Of a stretch of 64,000 nt of DNA, positions 7,669-17,967 are shown in pieces (the first letter of the stretch is position 1; each line of letters starts with the position of its first letter). Below the pieces are notes generated by a model. The model was not told the origin of the DNA and searched no databases. It saw nothing but the letters and a program-made list of their open reading frames with translations. A program made the translations under genes and the position numbers. The DNA is taken from the NCBI GenBank assembly GCA_963803295.1, contig CAWDMC010000011.1, positions 434,001 to 498,000 on the forward strand, written 5' to 3'. The DNA comes from CAWDMC01 sp963803295 (GTDB lineage: Bacteria; Acidobacteriota; Terriglobia; UBA7540).

Positions 7669-8958
7669 CTATCCGGAAACCTTCAGCTTCTTCACCAGAA
7701 TTTTCGAATTCCGTCCGCTTTGGTCGTATCTCTCGCGGCGGTCCGGCGGAAGGTCATCAATTGCACCTTCGGCAAAGCCGCCCTTCGACTGGAAGTACGT
7801 AAACGCCTGCGTCGAGAGTGTGATCAATTTCGTCAGGCCGGTTTCAAGAGCTTTATTTTCGACGAATTGAATGAGTTTCCGGCCAATGCCCTGGTTCTCG
7901 TATGAGGGATTGACGTAAAGGCTGGCCAGTTCTCCTTTTAGTTGCGCGGGATAAATGTGCAGCGCCACACAGGCGAGGGGATTCTTGTCGATTTCAAAGA
8001 TGTAGTAATCTGCCAGGTTCTTCTCCATCTCTGCGCGAGTACGCCGGACAAGTTCGCCCGCCTCCACCGCCTTCTTGGTCAACATCTGGATGGCCCGGAT
8101 ATCTTTCTTCTTGGCGGGGCGGATATGTTCGTATTCGTTGGCGTAGATCAGCGTGCCGATGCCCTCATTGGAAAACACTTCCGCGAGCAGCCCTTCATCC
8201 TCGCGGCCGTTGATAACGTGAACGCGCTGCACCCCCACGGCGCAGGCCGCAGCGGCATGCCGAGCCTTGGACAACATTTCGCCCACAAACCCGCCGCCCG
8301 CGGTCTGTATCAGCCTCTGCAAATCTCCCACCAGCATCTGGCGAATAATTTGACCGTTATGGCTCAGCCCCTGCTCTTCGGTAATGTAAATCACCTTGAT
8401 CGCCTTCAAGGCATCGGCCACTGCGACGGCGATGCTATCGGAGTTGGCCCGGTACGTCTTGCCGTCGCCATCAAAGCCCAGAGGCGGCACGACGGGAACA
8501 ATACCCTGGTTGAGCAACATTTGCAGAAGCTCCGTGTCAACGCGCTCAACCTTTCCGGTGAACAGATGGTCGACGCCCTGGATTATCCCCAGGGGATGGG
8601 CAATGATGGCATTCGGGCAGGCGCCGCGAAGGTCGTTGGCCGAAAGGCCTTCAAGAATCTCGTGGGTGAGACGGTTGGCTGCGTCCAGGGCCAGTTGCAG
8701 GGTCGGGGCATCGGTCACGCCGGTGCCATCGAGGTTGGATGCCTGGGCACCGTCCTTCGCGGCGAGATCTCTAATCTGCGCCGCGGCCCCGTGCACGAGT
8801 ACCACGCGGATGTTCAACGAGCGCAGGACGGCGACGTCCAACAGGATATTCGCGAAGTTCTCGTCGGTGACGATGACTCCATCTACTGCAATAATGAATG
8901 TCTTTTCCCGGAATTGAGGGATGTATTGAAGAATCCCGCGCAGGTCCGTGAGCTTCAC
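7669..8958 (-). CDS. argA: amino-acid N-acetyltransferase (N-acetylglutamate synthase)
   Basis: Catalyses the first step of arginine synthesis, acetyl-CoA + glutamate to N-acetylglutamate. At 429 aa it has the two-domain ArgA layout. The N-terminal amino-acid-kinase-like domain (residues 1-270) has FIIAVDG near the start, VVLVHGAAAQI at about 52-62 and ANSDSIAVAVADAL at about 170-183. The C-terminal GNAT domain has the acetyl-CoA loop ENQGIGRKLIQFVE (about 364-377). The start is taken as GTG at 8958; no strong ribosome site is visible, so it could be slightly different. It stands alone, with no other arg genes near. A long antisense frame across it (7942-9162) is an artefact of codon composition. 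Confidence 0.9.
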   Translation of the reverse strand: MKLTDLRGILQYIPQFREKTFIIAVDGVIVTDENFANILLDVAVLRSLNIRVVLVHGAAAQIRDLAAKDGAQASNLDGTGVTDAPTLQLALDAANRLTHEILEGLSANDLRGACPNAIIAHPLGIIQGVDHLFTGKVERVDTELLQMLLNQGIVPVVPPLGFDGDGKTYRANSDSIAVAVADALKAIKVIYITEEQGLSHNGQIIRQMLVGDLQRLIQTAGGGFVGEMLSKARHAAAACAVGVQRVHVINGREDEGLLAEVFSNEGIGTLIYANEYEHIRPAKKKDIRAIQMLTKKAVEAGELVRRTRAEMEKNLADYYIFEIDKNPLACVALHIYPAQLKGELASLYVNPSYENQGIGRKLIQFVENKALETGLTKLITLSTQAFTYFQSKGGFAEGAIDDLPPDRRERYDQSGRNSKILVKKLKVSG

Positions 8959-9189
8959 GCTAGCACCCAGTCGGTTGTCTTGTGGCCTACTGCAGCTGCA
9001 AAATTGGAGACGGTCCCACTTTACACCGAAACGGACCTCCCCCCTCGGCCAAAACCGCTAAGATGTGCCGGCTTAAACAAAAAGGTGTTCGGTCAGCGAG
9101 GCTCAATTCGATTTCGGGTTCGGGTTTGTGGCTCTCCTGGGCTCTCAAAGCTCGTGAAATAAACGGGAACGAAGTCGAGATCGCTCGAT

Positions 9190-10155
9190 TCATTTACCGC
9201 AAGCCGGCCAGCTTGCAAACTTCTCTCCGCCTTTTTCCACCCGAATGCCGTTTCCCAGATCGTAGCTGAGCACGACATCGAAACGCGCCAGCAATACGTT
9301 GAGGAGGATGTCACTGAGCGTTCCCAAGCGGAGATCCCCGCGGGCGAGCTTGAACGTGGCCGGTAGACTGGCCGAACGCCTCGTCCAGGTCTGCGATGAC
9401 GACCTGGGAATCGCCAAACGCGGCGCCGCCCACAAGATCACTGGCTAACTGGATGTCGGTCGAGATAGTCTGCGGCTTGCCCTGTATCGTGGCGTTCTCC
9501 AGAATCAAATCCACTTGATTCTCAATACGGGTCAATCGCTGTCGATTTCCTGGAGGGTTAGATCCTTCCGGCGTAGGTTGGCGAGCCGCTTCTTGAGAAT
9601 GTTCAGCGTAGCGCTCTTGGATTCGCGGAGTGCCTCAGATTCTTGCCCATCCTTCAAGTCGCTTCGAGATCGGCAATCTTCTTCATAAGGTCCCGGTCGG
9701 TCCCTTCATTGCTCCCCGCCAAATGATAGCGGCCCACCAGCAGTCGGAGGTACAGCCACTCCAAGCGGCGAAGAGCTTCCTGATTGGTGCCCACGACGAA
9801 ATCCTCCGCCTGCAGATTGCGGTAGACGTCTAAGACTTTGTCGCACTGCCGCGTGAGGGTGGTGAGACGCTTCTGACAATCAGCGGGTAGTTCGCGGATC
9901 AACGCCAGACTGCTTGGCTTCAGCGTCACCCTCAGAGAGTTGGAGCGCTTGGGCGTCCACCACCTTCTGGAAGCGCGCATTGTAGGCAAGGGCGAACAGA
10001 AAGGCTGTTTCAAGGCCTATTCCCAGCAGCCAAAAAGCGGGCTCCCCGAACCCGAAAACGGCAAATGCGGAGCGGCCCAAAATGTTGGCGGGGACGCGGC
10101 CCAGGGCTGGAAGATCAACCACGACGAGAAAGGCGGCTTTGAGGTACCGCAACAT
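9190..10155 (-). pseudogene. degraded membrane protein with coiled-coil region, unrecognised
   Basis: Conserved-looking protein segments follow each other on the minus strand but need several frame changes. From 10155: MLRYLKAAFLVV, a hydrophobic segment with FAVFGFGEPAFWLLG and TAFLFALAYNARFQ. Then a helical stretch with LIRELPADCQKRL and EALRRLEWLYLRLL (9654-9890), then LNILKKRLANLRRKD near 9590. Finally come NQVDLILENATIQGK (about 9510) and DILLNVLLARFDVVLSYD (about 9300). The design, one or two N-terminal membrane helices followed by long helices, is clear, but I cannot name the family. At least four frameshifts make it non-functional. It lies downstream of a PspA-family fragment, so it may once have been its partner; that is a guess. 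Confidence 0.55.
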
Positions 10156-10288
10156 ATCAACCGTTTTTAGATGTCTTGAGGCTTCCGCACTGTGAACGAA
10201 AATCACCCCAACAAGGGTCCCTTCCAGATGACAGCCCTCTCCCGAGGAGCCCGTGAAAAATTACTGAGGTTTGGTTTGTATGAGCAAA

Positions 10289-11956
10289 TCAGGTCGTTGT
10301 GAAAAGCTTTATCCCTGCTTCCTTTTCGAATTCGGCGCAGATCATCTTGAGCCTGTCTTGCCGGAAGTGCTTGAAGGCTCAGATGACTCCGCGCTCCCAC
10401 ACGCCGCTTTCTTCCCCAACGGGAATCAGGTGACTCCTCATCACGCGCCGGAACCTCTGGCGCCCTTCCTCACGATACTCGTCGAGATAGTGGCGTGGAA
10501 AGCGCATCCTAATCTTCTCGTTGTCACGCGACACCAAAAACAGATATTGCACAGGCTGTTATACATTCGAGCAGAAAAATGGTTCCCCATCTGCCCTTGA
10601 GGGAAGATGTGGTGTCGGTGCTTCCAATTCGCGTGGCTTATAACTTTTTCCTTCAAGGGAATTGGTTCGCCATTCTCAAGATACCTGGGCTGTCGGGAGG
10701 CAAGCAGGCAGAAGAATGTGCGTGTGCGCGCCGAGCGAGACGCATATTCGGCCCCTTGAACATCAACGACAGGATCAAGGCGGTCCCGGAAAGCAAAGTG
10801 CTTCTTCGTACCGTGGGCAAGGGATTCAAAGAGCTTCGCGTCCGCACCGATATTCTGGTGATAGCCTCTACCGCTGTAGCGCTGCGCTATTCCGGTGGCC
10901 CAGAACCACTTGCGGATCTCGGTGGCCTAATGCTTATTAGGCTGGCCAGGGTGGTGATAGAAGAACACCGCGAGGGTAGCCAATATGTTAGCCGATGGCA
11001 GGTAGGACTCATCGTATACGGGAAAGCGGATGTGCAGGTAGTCAACGGCTGACCGGAACGCCTTCTGGTACTTGTCCCAGAGTTTGCGAAAATCTTGCTC
11101 GCGGCCTCGTCGCACTCGATACGCTTGGACACGCGGCTCGCCATCGCCTCCAGTTTCGGTGGGTCGCCATCAGTGGACTGCCGTTCCGTGATTAGATTGA
11201 AACCCATAAGGATAGGATCAATGCCTCCAAGGGCGAATATATCCTCGCGAATCTTGTGCCGGAGTTCGTCGGCCATCGCACGCATGTCGAGTTTACCCAG
11301 GAGAGCGATAGCTCGGTCGGCCGATGTGATACGCATGCCTTGCGAGTTGACGCGGAGAAAGACCTCGCCGATCTCGTCGAGACTTGCCGAACGAACTGTC
11401 ACTACTGGAACAGGGTAATTCAGTAGAGGTTTGCCGGCACAAAGGGATCCTCTTCAACAACCACTTGGCTTTGCCAGGCATCCTTCTCGTCCAAGGCGAG
11501 GATGTCGTGGATTGGAATGAGCTGCCAGTCGACCGGCTTACGGTAAACAATGCGAGAGCGATTCTCCTGGTCGCCATCAGGTTGGACGACAAAGCACAGG
11601 CGGCTGAAATCAATGTCACGTCCAGCATCGTTCTTACGAATTTCGGCCTCAAGGCCTGGTGGATAACCGATAGGCGTTGCTGTCCGTCTATGACAAACCA
11701 GATATGTCTATTGGCCACCGTTGAAAGATGGCAAGACCTCGGCCGATTGGCGAACCAGGTTCGCCGATTTCCGATCCATCTCCCAAAGAAAAAGCGAGCC
11801 GATTGGCATGTCATGGTAGATGCTATCCAAAAGCTTGGCAGCACGCCCAGAATCCCACACGAAGTTCCGCTGCAGCTTTGGTATCGCGAAGCGGCGGGCC
11901 AGGAGATGACCGCGCAGCTTCTTTATCTTAATCGGTGCAAGCGTCGGTGGCTTCAT
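10289..11956 (-). pseudogene. DUF262 (GmrSD-like) restriction protein, degraded
   Basis: Remains of a DUF262-domain protein of the GmrSD/type IV restriction class. The N-terminus (11956-11710) has FAIPKLQRNFVWD and PIGSLFLWE. After a frame change the nucleotide-binding signature VIDGQQRLSVIHQA appears (about 11690). Then come EVFLRVNSQGMRITSADRAI (about 11360-11300), LWDKYQKAFRSAVDYL (about 11060) and, near the C-terminus, HRHHIFPQGQMGN (about 10600), which matches the HNH-like nuclease motif of GmrD. The last frame ends KLFTTT with a stop at 10289-10291. At least four frameshifts are needed to read it, so it is dead. Family members defend against phages with modified DNA; this is a relic of a defence locus. 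Confidence 0.75.
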
Positions 11957-12380
11957 TCGTCAGATCCTGATTGTCAGTTACGAGCACCGGTACCCTTTGG
12001 GTGTCTTCCGAGAGGGAAGAGGGTGAGCCGATGGCTCGGGTGAGGGGTCGTTTCTCTGGCCTTCGACTGCTTCAAAACCCCTTATCCACCGCGGCGCGGT
12101 CCCCCTTCTCCCCCTGGGAGACGGCCGTAGATGAACCTGCCTCGGACAGATTCTCATGGCAGCGAAGAATCTTGCATTGTTATGATGATCCTCCGAGCGA
12201 GATCCTTCGCTGCGCTCAGGATGACAGCATGGTTGCGTCTTTCCGCAGCCGGCAAAGAAGCGAAGCCGGAAATGTCAATTCCGCCAAGCTCATGAGGCCT
12301 GTTCGGTCTTCGCGGGACCCATCGACTTCACCGATCCTTCTGCCGCCACCGATTGGGCGCGGCGGGAGCAGGTTCAAGCG
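11957..12380. other. non-coding stretch with REP-like hairpin
   Basis: No supportable gene. It contains GATCCTTCGCTGCGCTCAGG (within about 12200-12222), a short palindromic unit (ATCCT ... AGGAT) of a kind I recall as common in intergenic DNA of Acidobacteriota and other environmental bacteria. The rest is unremarkable sequence between two broken genes. Confidence 0.4.
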
Positions 12381-12677
12381 CTATTCCCTGCTTCGCGCAA
12401 AGTCGGCCAGAGCCTGATCGGCAAGCGCCTTCTGCTCGGCTTCCTTAACATGGATGGCAGTCGTGTCCATGCTATCCCGCGCCACCCGGACACGCCCCGA
12501 CGTTTTTTCTCGCTCCTCTTCCACCATGCCGCTCAGGTGATCGAGCGTATCGCCGCTGCCGCCAATGGAGGTAATCATCCCTGACGCCATCTCCGTGATC
12601 TCGGCAAGGGCTTTCTTCATCTTCAAGTCGCTGATACCGGACTTGAGCGCTTCGATCTTGGCCCTGGCTGTACCCAC
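12381..12677 (-). pseudogene. PspA/IM30-family protein, N-terminally truncated
   Basis: A 98-residue helical peptide starting at GTG (12677). It has ARAKIEALKSGISDLKMKKAL, then ITEMASGMITSIGGSGDTLDHL, and ends in KALADQALADFARSRE. This resembles the C-terminal half of PspA/IM30-like (phage-shock) coiled-coil proteins. In-frame codons continue a short way upstream to a TGA near 12735, but the long N-terminal helices are absent. It is best read as a truncated remnant rather than a small gene. Intact PspA proteins bind stressed membranes. No psp regulator or partner gene is left intact nearby. Confidence 0.55.
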
Positions 12678-12990
12678 AGCGACGTCGCGCGCCTTGTTAG
12701 AAGGGCCGCCGATCCTCCGGACGTCAGTAGAGACTCATGTGGCATTCTACTGCTTGCACCAGAACCTGTCCTACCGGCGGCCAAACAGCCCGCCTATGTA
12801 CAAGCTAAACGGTGCCGCTTAGTCGATACGTGACGTCCGGGTGCCTTTTCGGTCCAATTTCGGTGACCGTCGAATCCTTGCCCTATGCGGAGGCGACATC
12901 GGGTTCTGCTCAGGGTCACGTCAAAGTTGGTGAAGCGGCGGAGGAAACCGGAAGGGTCTGACAGAGTATGAGCGACGACCGGTCGCGCCG
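12678..12990. other. intergenic region, nothing recognised
   Basis: About 310 bases between the PspA fragment and the KTSC gene. I see no conserved ORF, repeat or RNA in it. Confidence 0.4.
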
Positions 12991-13281
12991 TTAGCCGGTG
13001 CGCGAAGGTTTGCGAGACGTGAGTCGTTTAGCTGTCCGGGCTTCCGGTTCTGGTACTCGGCCCTGGGAGGGAAAAACCCGACAAAACGGGAACCCTCCCC
13101 GAATGGCCTGATTGAAATAGCGGCCCTTGGAGGGTGCACTGAGCAGGGCTTCGTGCACCGCCCGGGGAACACCAAAGTATTGATAGGTGGCGCCGCTGAC
13201 CAATTCTAACTGCAACACTTCCCGGGCTTCATCGTAGACCACCGTGGCGAGGGTGGTCGATGGTATGGCGGTAACGATCAT
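12991..13281 (-). CDS. KTSC-domain protein
   Basis: A 96-residue protein whose first 68 residues form a KTSC domain: VVYDEAREVLQLEL, SGATYQYFGVP, then SAPSKGRYFNQAIRGGFPF. KTSC domains are small modules related to the C-terminus of lysyl-tRNA synthetase; the function of stand-alone copies is not known. The last 27 residues are basic and not conserved-looking and may be a read-out into unrelated sequence. The ribosome site GGGAGG lies at the very end of the neighbouring ISAs1 element (about 13288-13293), so the upstream region of this gene has been replaced by the IS. Confidence 0.75.
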   Translation of the reverse strand: MIVTAIPSTTLATVVYDEAREVLQLELVSGATYQYFGVPRAVHEALLSAPSKGRYFNQAIRGGFPFCRVFPSQGRVPEPEARTAKRLTSRKPSRTG

Positions 13282-13291
13282 GAGACCTCCC

Positions 13292-15163
13292 TAGGGCTGT
13301 TGCCCCGTTATGGCGGCTAGCGGCAAACGAGGCCGAGCAACCGTAAAGGACGCTGGTAGTGGCGAGCGCAGGCGCGCAGCGCCGGCGGGATGAGGGCCGC
13401 TCCAGCCAAACGTAACAAGCTAATGGCCAGGTTGCGCAGGGTGGCCATCACCTGAGCTCCGGCGTATTTGCGAATGCGGCAGCGGTCTTCGTCAAAGCTC
13501 ATGTCGCGCACATAATGCAAGCCGTTTTCAATGCTCCAATGGCCACGATTTAAGGAAAGCAGGCGCGCCGGGTCGGCTTTTTCTGGACCCAAGCTGGTGA
13601 GGCCATACACCGTTTCGGCACGGCATTTGCCGGTGGTCAATTCGCGGGTGTGGCGCTGGATGCAGAACACCTGCGCGGCGTAGGGAAAATCGATATAGCC
13701 TACGAGTTCGGTGCTGGCCCAGAGGCGCCGGACTTCCAAACGACCGTGGCCTTTATCGAGGGTGGTGTGCTGAGGGGGGAAACGCTTCTAAGTGGAGGTC
13801 GGCGATATCCTGCCGGAGGGTGGGCTGATTCTCCTTGACCGTAAACAGATAGTCGGCCTTTTTCTCTTCGACGAGGTAACGAGCGGTCTCTTTTTGGGCA
13901 TGCATGGCATCGGCCGTGACCACGGCCCCGGCGAGGGGGAGGGGAGCCAGCAGGTGGGGCAGTTCGGGGATTTCGTTGGTTTTCTCCCTCACGGCGCGTT
14001 GCCCCACCACGATGCCTTCTTGGTGCAGGATGGCGCAGAGCAGGTGGGGAGCGGCCTGGCCGGCGTCATGGGCGCCGCGCAAGGTCTTGCCATCCACGCT
14101 CAGGCCAGGGCGTGTAACCTCCGACTGCTGGAGCAACCAGCGGCCGATTTCCACGTCCAGACGCTCGGCGTCCAGCTTTTGCAAGACCCGCCGGAGGGTC
14201 GGCTCGGAAGGAGGGGTCCAACGTTGCGAGCCTAGGCGCCGCAGCGTCTCGTGGGTCAAGTCTTTCGCCCACTTCGCCACCGCATTAAAACTACGGGCTC
14301 CCGACAGTGCCGCGCCCACGGCAATCGCCACCACGGTCACCAGGGGATGGCGTATCCCGCGCGCTTTGCGCGGGTCCACCATGGTGCGTAACATCTCGAT
14401 CAGTCCGCCTTCTCCCTCCAGGGGAAGACGATTGATATCCAGCATGAAGAGGTTCTCCTTTCTTGAGCAATGGAAGGGGGGCAGAAAAGGCGCCGTCAAA
14501 CTCTGAGGGGCTTGCCGCTGCAGGGGGCGAACGAACACCAGCTTGGGCTGGCCGTGGGCGACATAACCCCGGCCCTGCTTGCCGAAGCCGCGGGTCCTGC
14601 CCAGAACCTGCCAGCCGGCGGCGCGATAGCAGGTTCCCCGGAAGCGGGCTGCATCCACGAAGGTTTCGACGAGCAGGATCGGATGCCCATAGTAGCGTTC
14701 CCAGTCCTCGCTCAAACGTTGGAGATTTCGAGCTAAGATCTGCGAGGCGAGGTTAGGACGATGCCACTGGGGCAGAACTAGAAAACGCACATTGTTGGCG
14801 ATCAGATGCAGACGACGGAATTTCAACCACGGCGTCCAGCCGATCCAGGCATCGCGGGGACCGCACTTCAGGGCTGCAGAACCCCAGGCGAGCAGCGCTA
14901 CCCAGTGGTCCTCGACCGTGGCCACGTACCACAGCGACTGGCCCACGATGGGCCGGAAACCCAGGTAGTGATGGGCATTCATTAACGCCCGCCAGCGCAC
15001 CCGCTCCTCGTAGCGCACGGGGCGTACGATCATACGGGTGGCATCCGGATGGCGGCTGAGGTTCTCCCCCATGGCGGAAGGCTATCAAACCCGCCAGGAA
15101 ATAGCCAGTCCGAAAATTAGTTCGCTTAGATTCTTAAACTTCTGGGACTTTGACACAGCCCTG
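13292..15163 (-). mobile_element. ISAs1-family insertion sequence with DUF4338-transposase gene
   Basis: An element of about 1.87 kb. Its inner gene is an ISAs1-type transposase, and its ends share a short inverted repeat: AGGGCTGT at 13293-13300 and ACAGCCCT at 15155-15162 (extended CCTAGGGCTGTTGCC versus CCCCAGGGCTGTGTC on the other strand). I could not find a clear target duplication. The transposase frame is broken by a G6 run at 13774-13779, so the copy is either inactive or relies on frameshifting. Confidence 0.7.
13317..15072 (-). pseudogene. DUF4338 domain fused to ISAs1 transposase, one frame break
   Basis: From the start (15072), residues 1-195 form a DUF4338 domain of the family that includes DruA of the Druantia antiphage system: NAHHYLGFRPIVGQSLWYVA, then LQRLSEDWERYYGHP and LVETFVDAARFRGTCYRAAGW. 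From about residue 213 an ISAs1/H-repeat transposase begins (MLDINRLPLEGEGG) with the DDE-type signature LSVDGKTLRGA and VVTADAMHAQKETA. After AFPP the frame ends within four codons. Dropping one C from the six-C run (plus-strand G6, 13774-13779) restores QHTTLDKGHGRLEVRRLWA and the C-terminal half with HWSIENGLHYVRD (to 13317). One base therefore separates this from an intact gene of about 585 codons. Programmed slippage, mutation and sequencing error are all possible. Confidence 0.75.
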
Positions 15164-15766
15164 GGGTTCTGCTGGCATGTTCTTGACCATTCGCAAACAG
15201 AGGTTGTAGACTTGCTTGCTGTTTCTCTTGTAAGGGTCCTCGAATGGCGCGGCGCCGCCCTGGGCTCGCCGCGTTAGCATCTGGTTCGGTCAACTCGCGG
15301 TTCGCGTACCCCTAGCTGTGTTTCTTGTTTCCGGCCAGAAGGCCCCGAGTAACTCATCTTGTCAGCAAGCCTCAGGGCCTGCTGAATAAATTCCCGTGGT
15401 AGGTTTGATCGATACGCGGCTGGGGCCCGTTTTTGAGAATCCCAAGTTAAATAGCGCTCACCAGGACGTCAGAGCGAACAGGATAATTACAGTCCGAAGA
15501 AGCTGACGCCTGCAAACTTCGCGAGGTCGTGTCCCGTCCAGGCTCTCCGCGCGCTGAACCAAATGCTTCCCAGGGCAATCTCTCGATCTTGCATCGTCAA
15601 TTTTCCGCCAGAAAAGGAGACATCGACCAATCCTGTGCGAACAGCCGTCCGCCCTGTAAGTGCCCACTCCCCGACGTCGGGTCGAGCACCTTGACTGTCT
15701 TTCAGAAATGCGAGACCCTAACGAGATCCTAAACCTTTCAGTTATTTCGTCGATGGAGAGTGCCGC
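15164..15766. other. 600-base gap upstream of ECF sigma factor gene
   Basis: No conserved ORF on either strand. It should contain the promoter of the sigma factor/kinase operon but no pair of boxes stands out. GGAGAG at 15755-15760 is the ribosome site of the sigma factor gene. Confidence 0.4.
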
Positions 15767-16333
15767 GTGGGATCGACAATTTCCTCGCTCATCAGCGCGG
15801 CTGAGAGCGGCGACAGTGCAGCTACGGATGCCCTATTCACCACCCTGTACTCTGAGCTGCACCGGCTGGCGAAACGGGAACTGGCGCGGCAGGGCGCTCC
15901 GCCCAGCTTAAGCGTCACCACCCTCTTGCACGAAGCCTATCTCGATATGTCTGCACGCGCCGGGGCCTCCTTCCCCGATCAAGGGCGCTTCATGGGGTAT
16001 GCCGCACGGGTGATGCGCGGACTCATTATCGATCATGCCCGTAGCCGCGGCGCGATCAAACGCGGTGGCGAGTTCGAAATCACGTCGCTGGAAAACAATA
16101 GCGTGGAGAATCCAGCCGACGCAAAAGAGCTCTCGGCGATCAGCGATGCCCTGGATCAACTGGCAAAAGTCGAGCCGCAGCTCGCGGAGTTGGTTGACTT
16201 GAAATTCTTCTGCGGGTTGTCTTTCTCTGAAATCGCCGCACTGCAGAAATTATCGGAGCGTACTGTGCAGAGAAGGTGGGAGAAGGCGCGCATTTACCTC
16301 CACCGCAGCATTCGCGCGGACTTGCCCCTCTGA
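15767..16333 (+). CDS. ECF RNA polymerase sigma factor (ECF-like, kinase-associated type)
   Basis: A 188-residue extracytoplasmic-function sigma factor. Region 2 includes LYSELHRLAKREL and LLHEAYLDMSA (residues 27-65) and RFMGYAARVMRGLIIDHARSR (about 75-95), a form seen in the TIGR02999 ECF subfamily. Region 4 has LVDLKFFCGLSFSEIA and a helix-turn-helix SERTVQRRWEKARIYL. The start is GTG at 15767, supported by GGAGAG seven bases upstream. The next gene, a Ser/Thr kinase, starts nine bases after its stop. In this family the sigma factor has no classical anti-sigma factor and is thought to be controlled by the linked kinase. Confidence 0.9.
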   Translation: MGSTISSLISAAESGDSAATDALFTTLYSELHRLAKRELARQGAPPSLSVTTLLHEAYLDMSARAGASFPDQGRFMGYAARVMRGLIIDHARSRGAIKRGGEFEITSLENNSVENPADAKELSAISDALDQLAKVEPQLAELVDLKFFCGLSFSEIAALQKLSERTVQRRWEKARIYLHRSIRADLPL

Positions 16334-17967
16334 AGGAATTGATGTCGACGCTGAGCCCCGATCAATGGCAGGCGCTGAGCCCCTATTTGGACGAAGCGCT
16401 CGGCATGACAGACGACGAGCGCTCGGTCTGGCTGTCTTCACTGCGCGCCGAGAATCCAAGCCTGGCGGACCAACTGGGAATGCTCCTCCACGAGCACCGC
16501 TTGCTGTCCAAGCAGGGTTTTCTCGAGAACAGCGCTATCGGAGTGCCCGGAAGGCCGGGCCTGGCTGGTCAAACGCTTGGTGTCTACACGTTGATATCGC
16601 CGATCGGGCAGGGCGGTATGGGGAGTGTTTGGCTGGCGGAACGGAATGACGGACGGTTTGAGCGGCGAGTAGCGGTAAAGTTCCTCAACATCGCGCTGAT
16701 GGGGATAGGCGGCGAGGAGCGATTCAAACGCGAGGGCAACATCCTGGGCCGTCTGGCGCACCCGCACATCGGGGAGTTGATCGATGCGGGCATATCACAG
16801 GCGGGACAGCCTTATCTCGTTCTTGAGCATATTGAGGGCGATCACATCGACCGCTATTGCGACCAACACAGGCTCCCTGTAGCGGCCCGCATTCGCTTGT
16901 TTCTCGATGTGCTCGGGGCCGTTGCGAAGGCGCACGCCAACCTGATTGTGCACCGCGATCTCAAGCCCTCGAACGTACTGGTACGAAATGACGGCCAGGC
17001 GAAACTGCTCGACTTCGGTATTGCCAAGCTGCTGGAAGGCGAGGGGCAGGCCGGGGACGCGCAACTCACGATCGAGGGCGGGCGAGCGATGACGCCCGAA
17101 TGTGCCGCTCCCGAGCAACTGCGCGGCGGGCCAATCACAACCGCGACCGATGTCTATGCTTTAGGCGTGCTGCTTTATTTGCTGTTGACCGGGCAACATC
17201 CCGTGGGGAGCGGACCGCGCACCGCCGCGGATCTGGTCCGGGCGATTGTGGACACGGAGCCGATACGAGCTTCGGATGTCGTGACCTCCCCCGGGAGGAC
17301 CGGGGTCACCAGTCGCAGTGCTGCCCGGCGGGGCACGACTCCCCACAAGCTCAGCCGCTTGTTACGCGGGGACCTCGACACGATTATCGCGAAGGCGCTC
17401 AAGAAAGAACCAGCGGAACGGTATTCTTCGGTCACGGCCCTGGCCGACGACTTGCGTCGCTACCTAAGAAGTGAGCCGATCAGCGCACGCCCGGATACGC
17501 TGGCATATCGTGCCGGTAAGTTCGTGCGCCGCTACCGCACGGCCGTGGCCTTCGCCACATTGGCAATAGCGGCCACGGCTGCAGGCGTTGCGGGCACGTT
17601 AGTGCAGGCGCGAAGGGCGCGAGCGCAGCGCGACTTCGCGTTGCGGCAACTGGTTCGCGCGCAAGCCACTATTGAGTTCAATGAGTTCTTGCTCTCTGAT
17701 GCGGCGCCCTCGGGTAAGCCATTCACTGTCAATGAGTTACTCGGACGTGCGGAAAACATCCTCGCACGACAGCATACTGCCGATGACACCTCCCGCGTAG
17801 AACTCATGGTAGTCATTGGCGACCAATACTCCACGCAGGATGAAGATGCGAAAGCTCGACGAGTCTTGGAGGATGCTTACACGATCTCGCGACGACTGGA
17901 CGAAAGCACTGCGCGCGCGGAGGCATCGTGCTCCCTTGCGGGCGCCCTCGCTCGGGATGGAGAACTA

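Noticed and set aside
7942..9162. 406-residue open frame on the plus strand
   Set aside because: It lies antisense to argA, which has a complete conserved domain set; the plus-strand peptide has no recognisable motif and arises from GC-rich codon bias.
12991..13070. C-terminal extension of the KTSC protein as a functional domain
   Set aside because: After the KTSC fold the peptide is basic and low in structure and looks like run-on into non-coding DNA.
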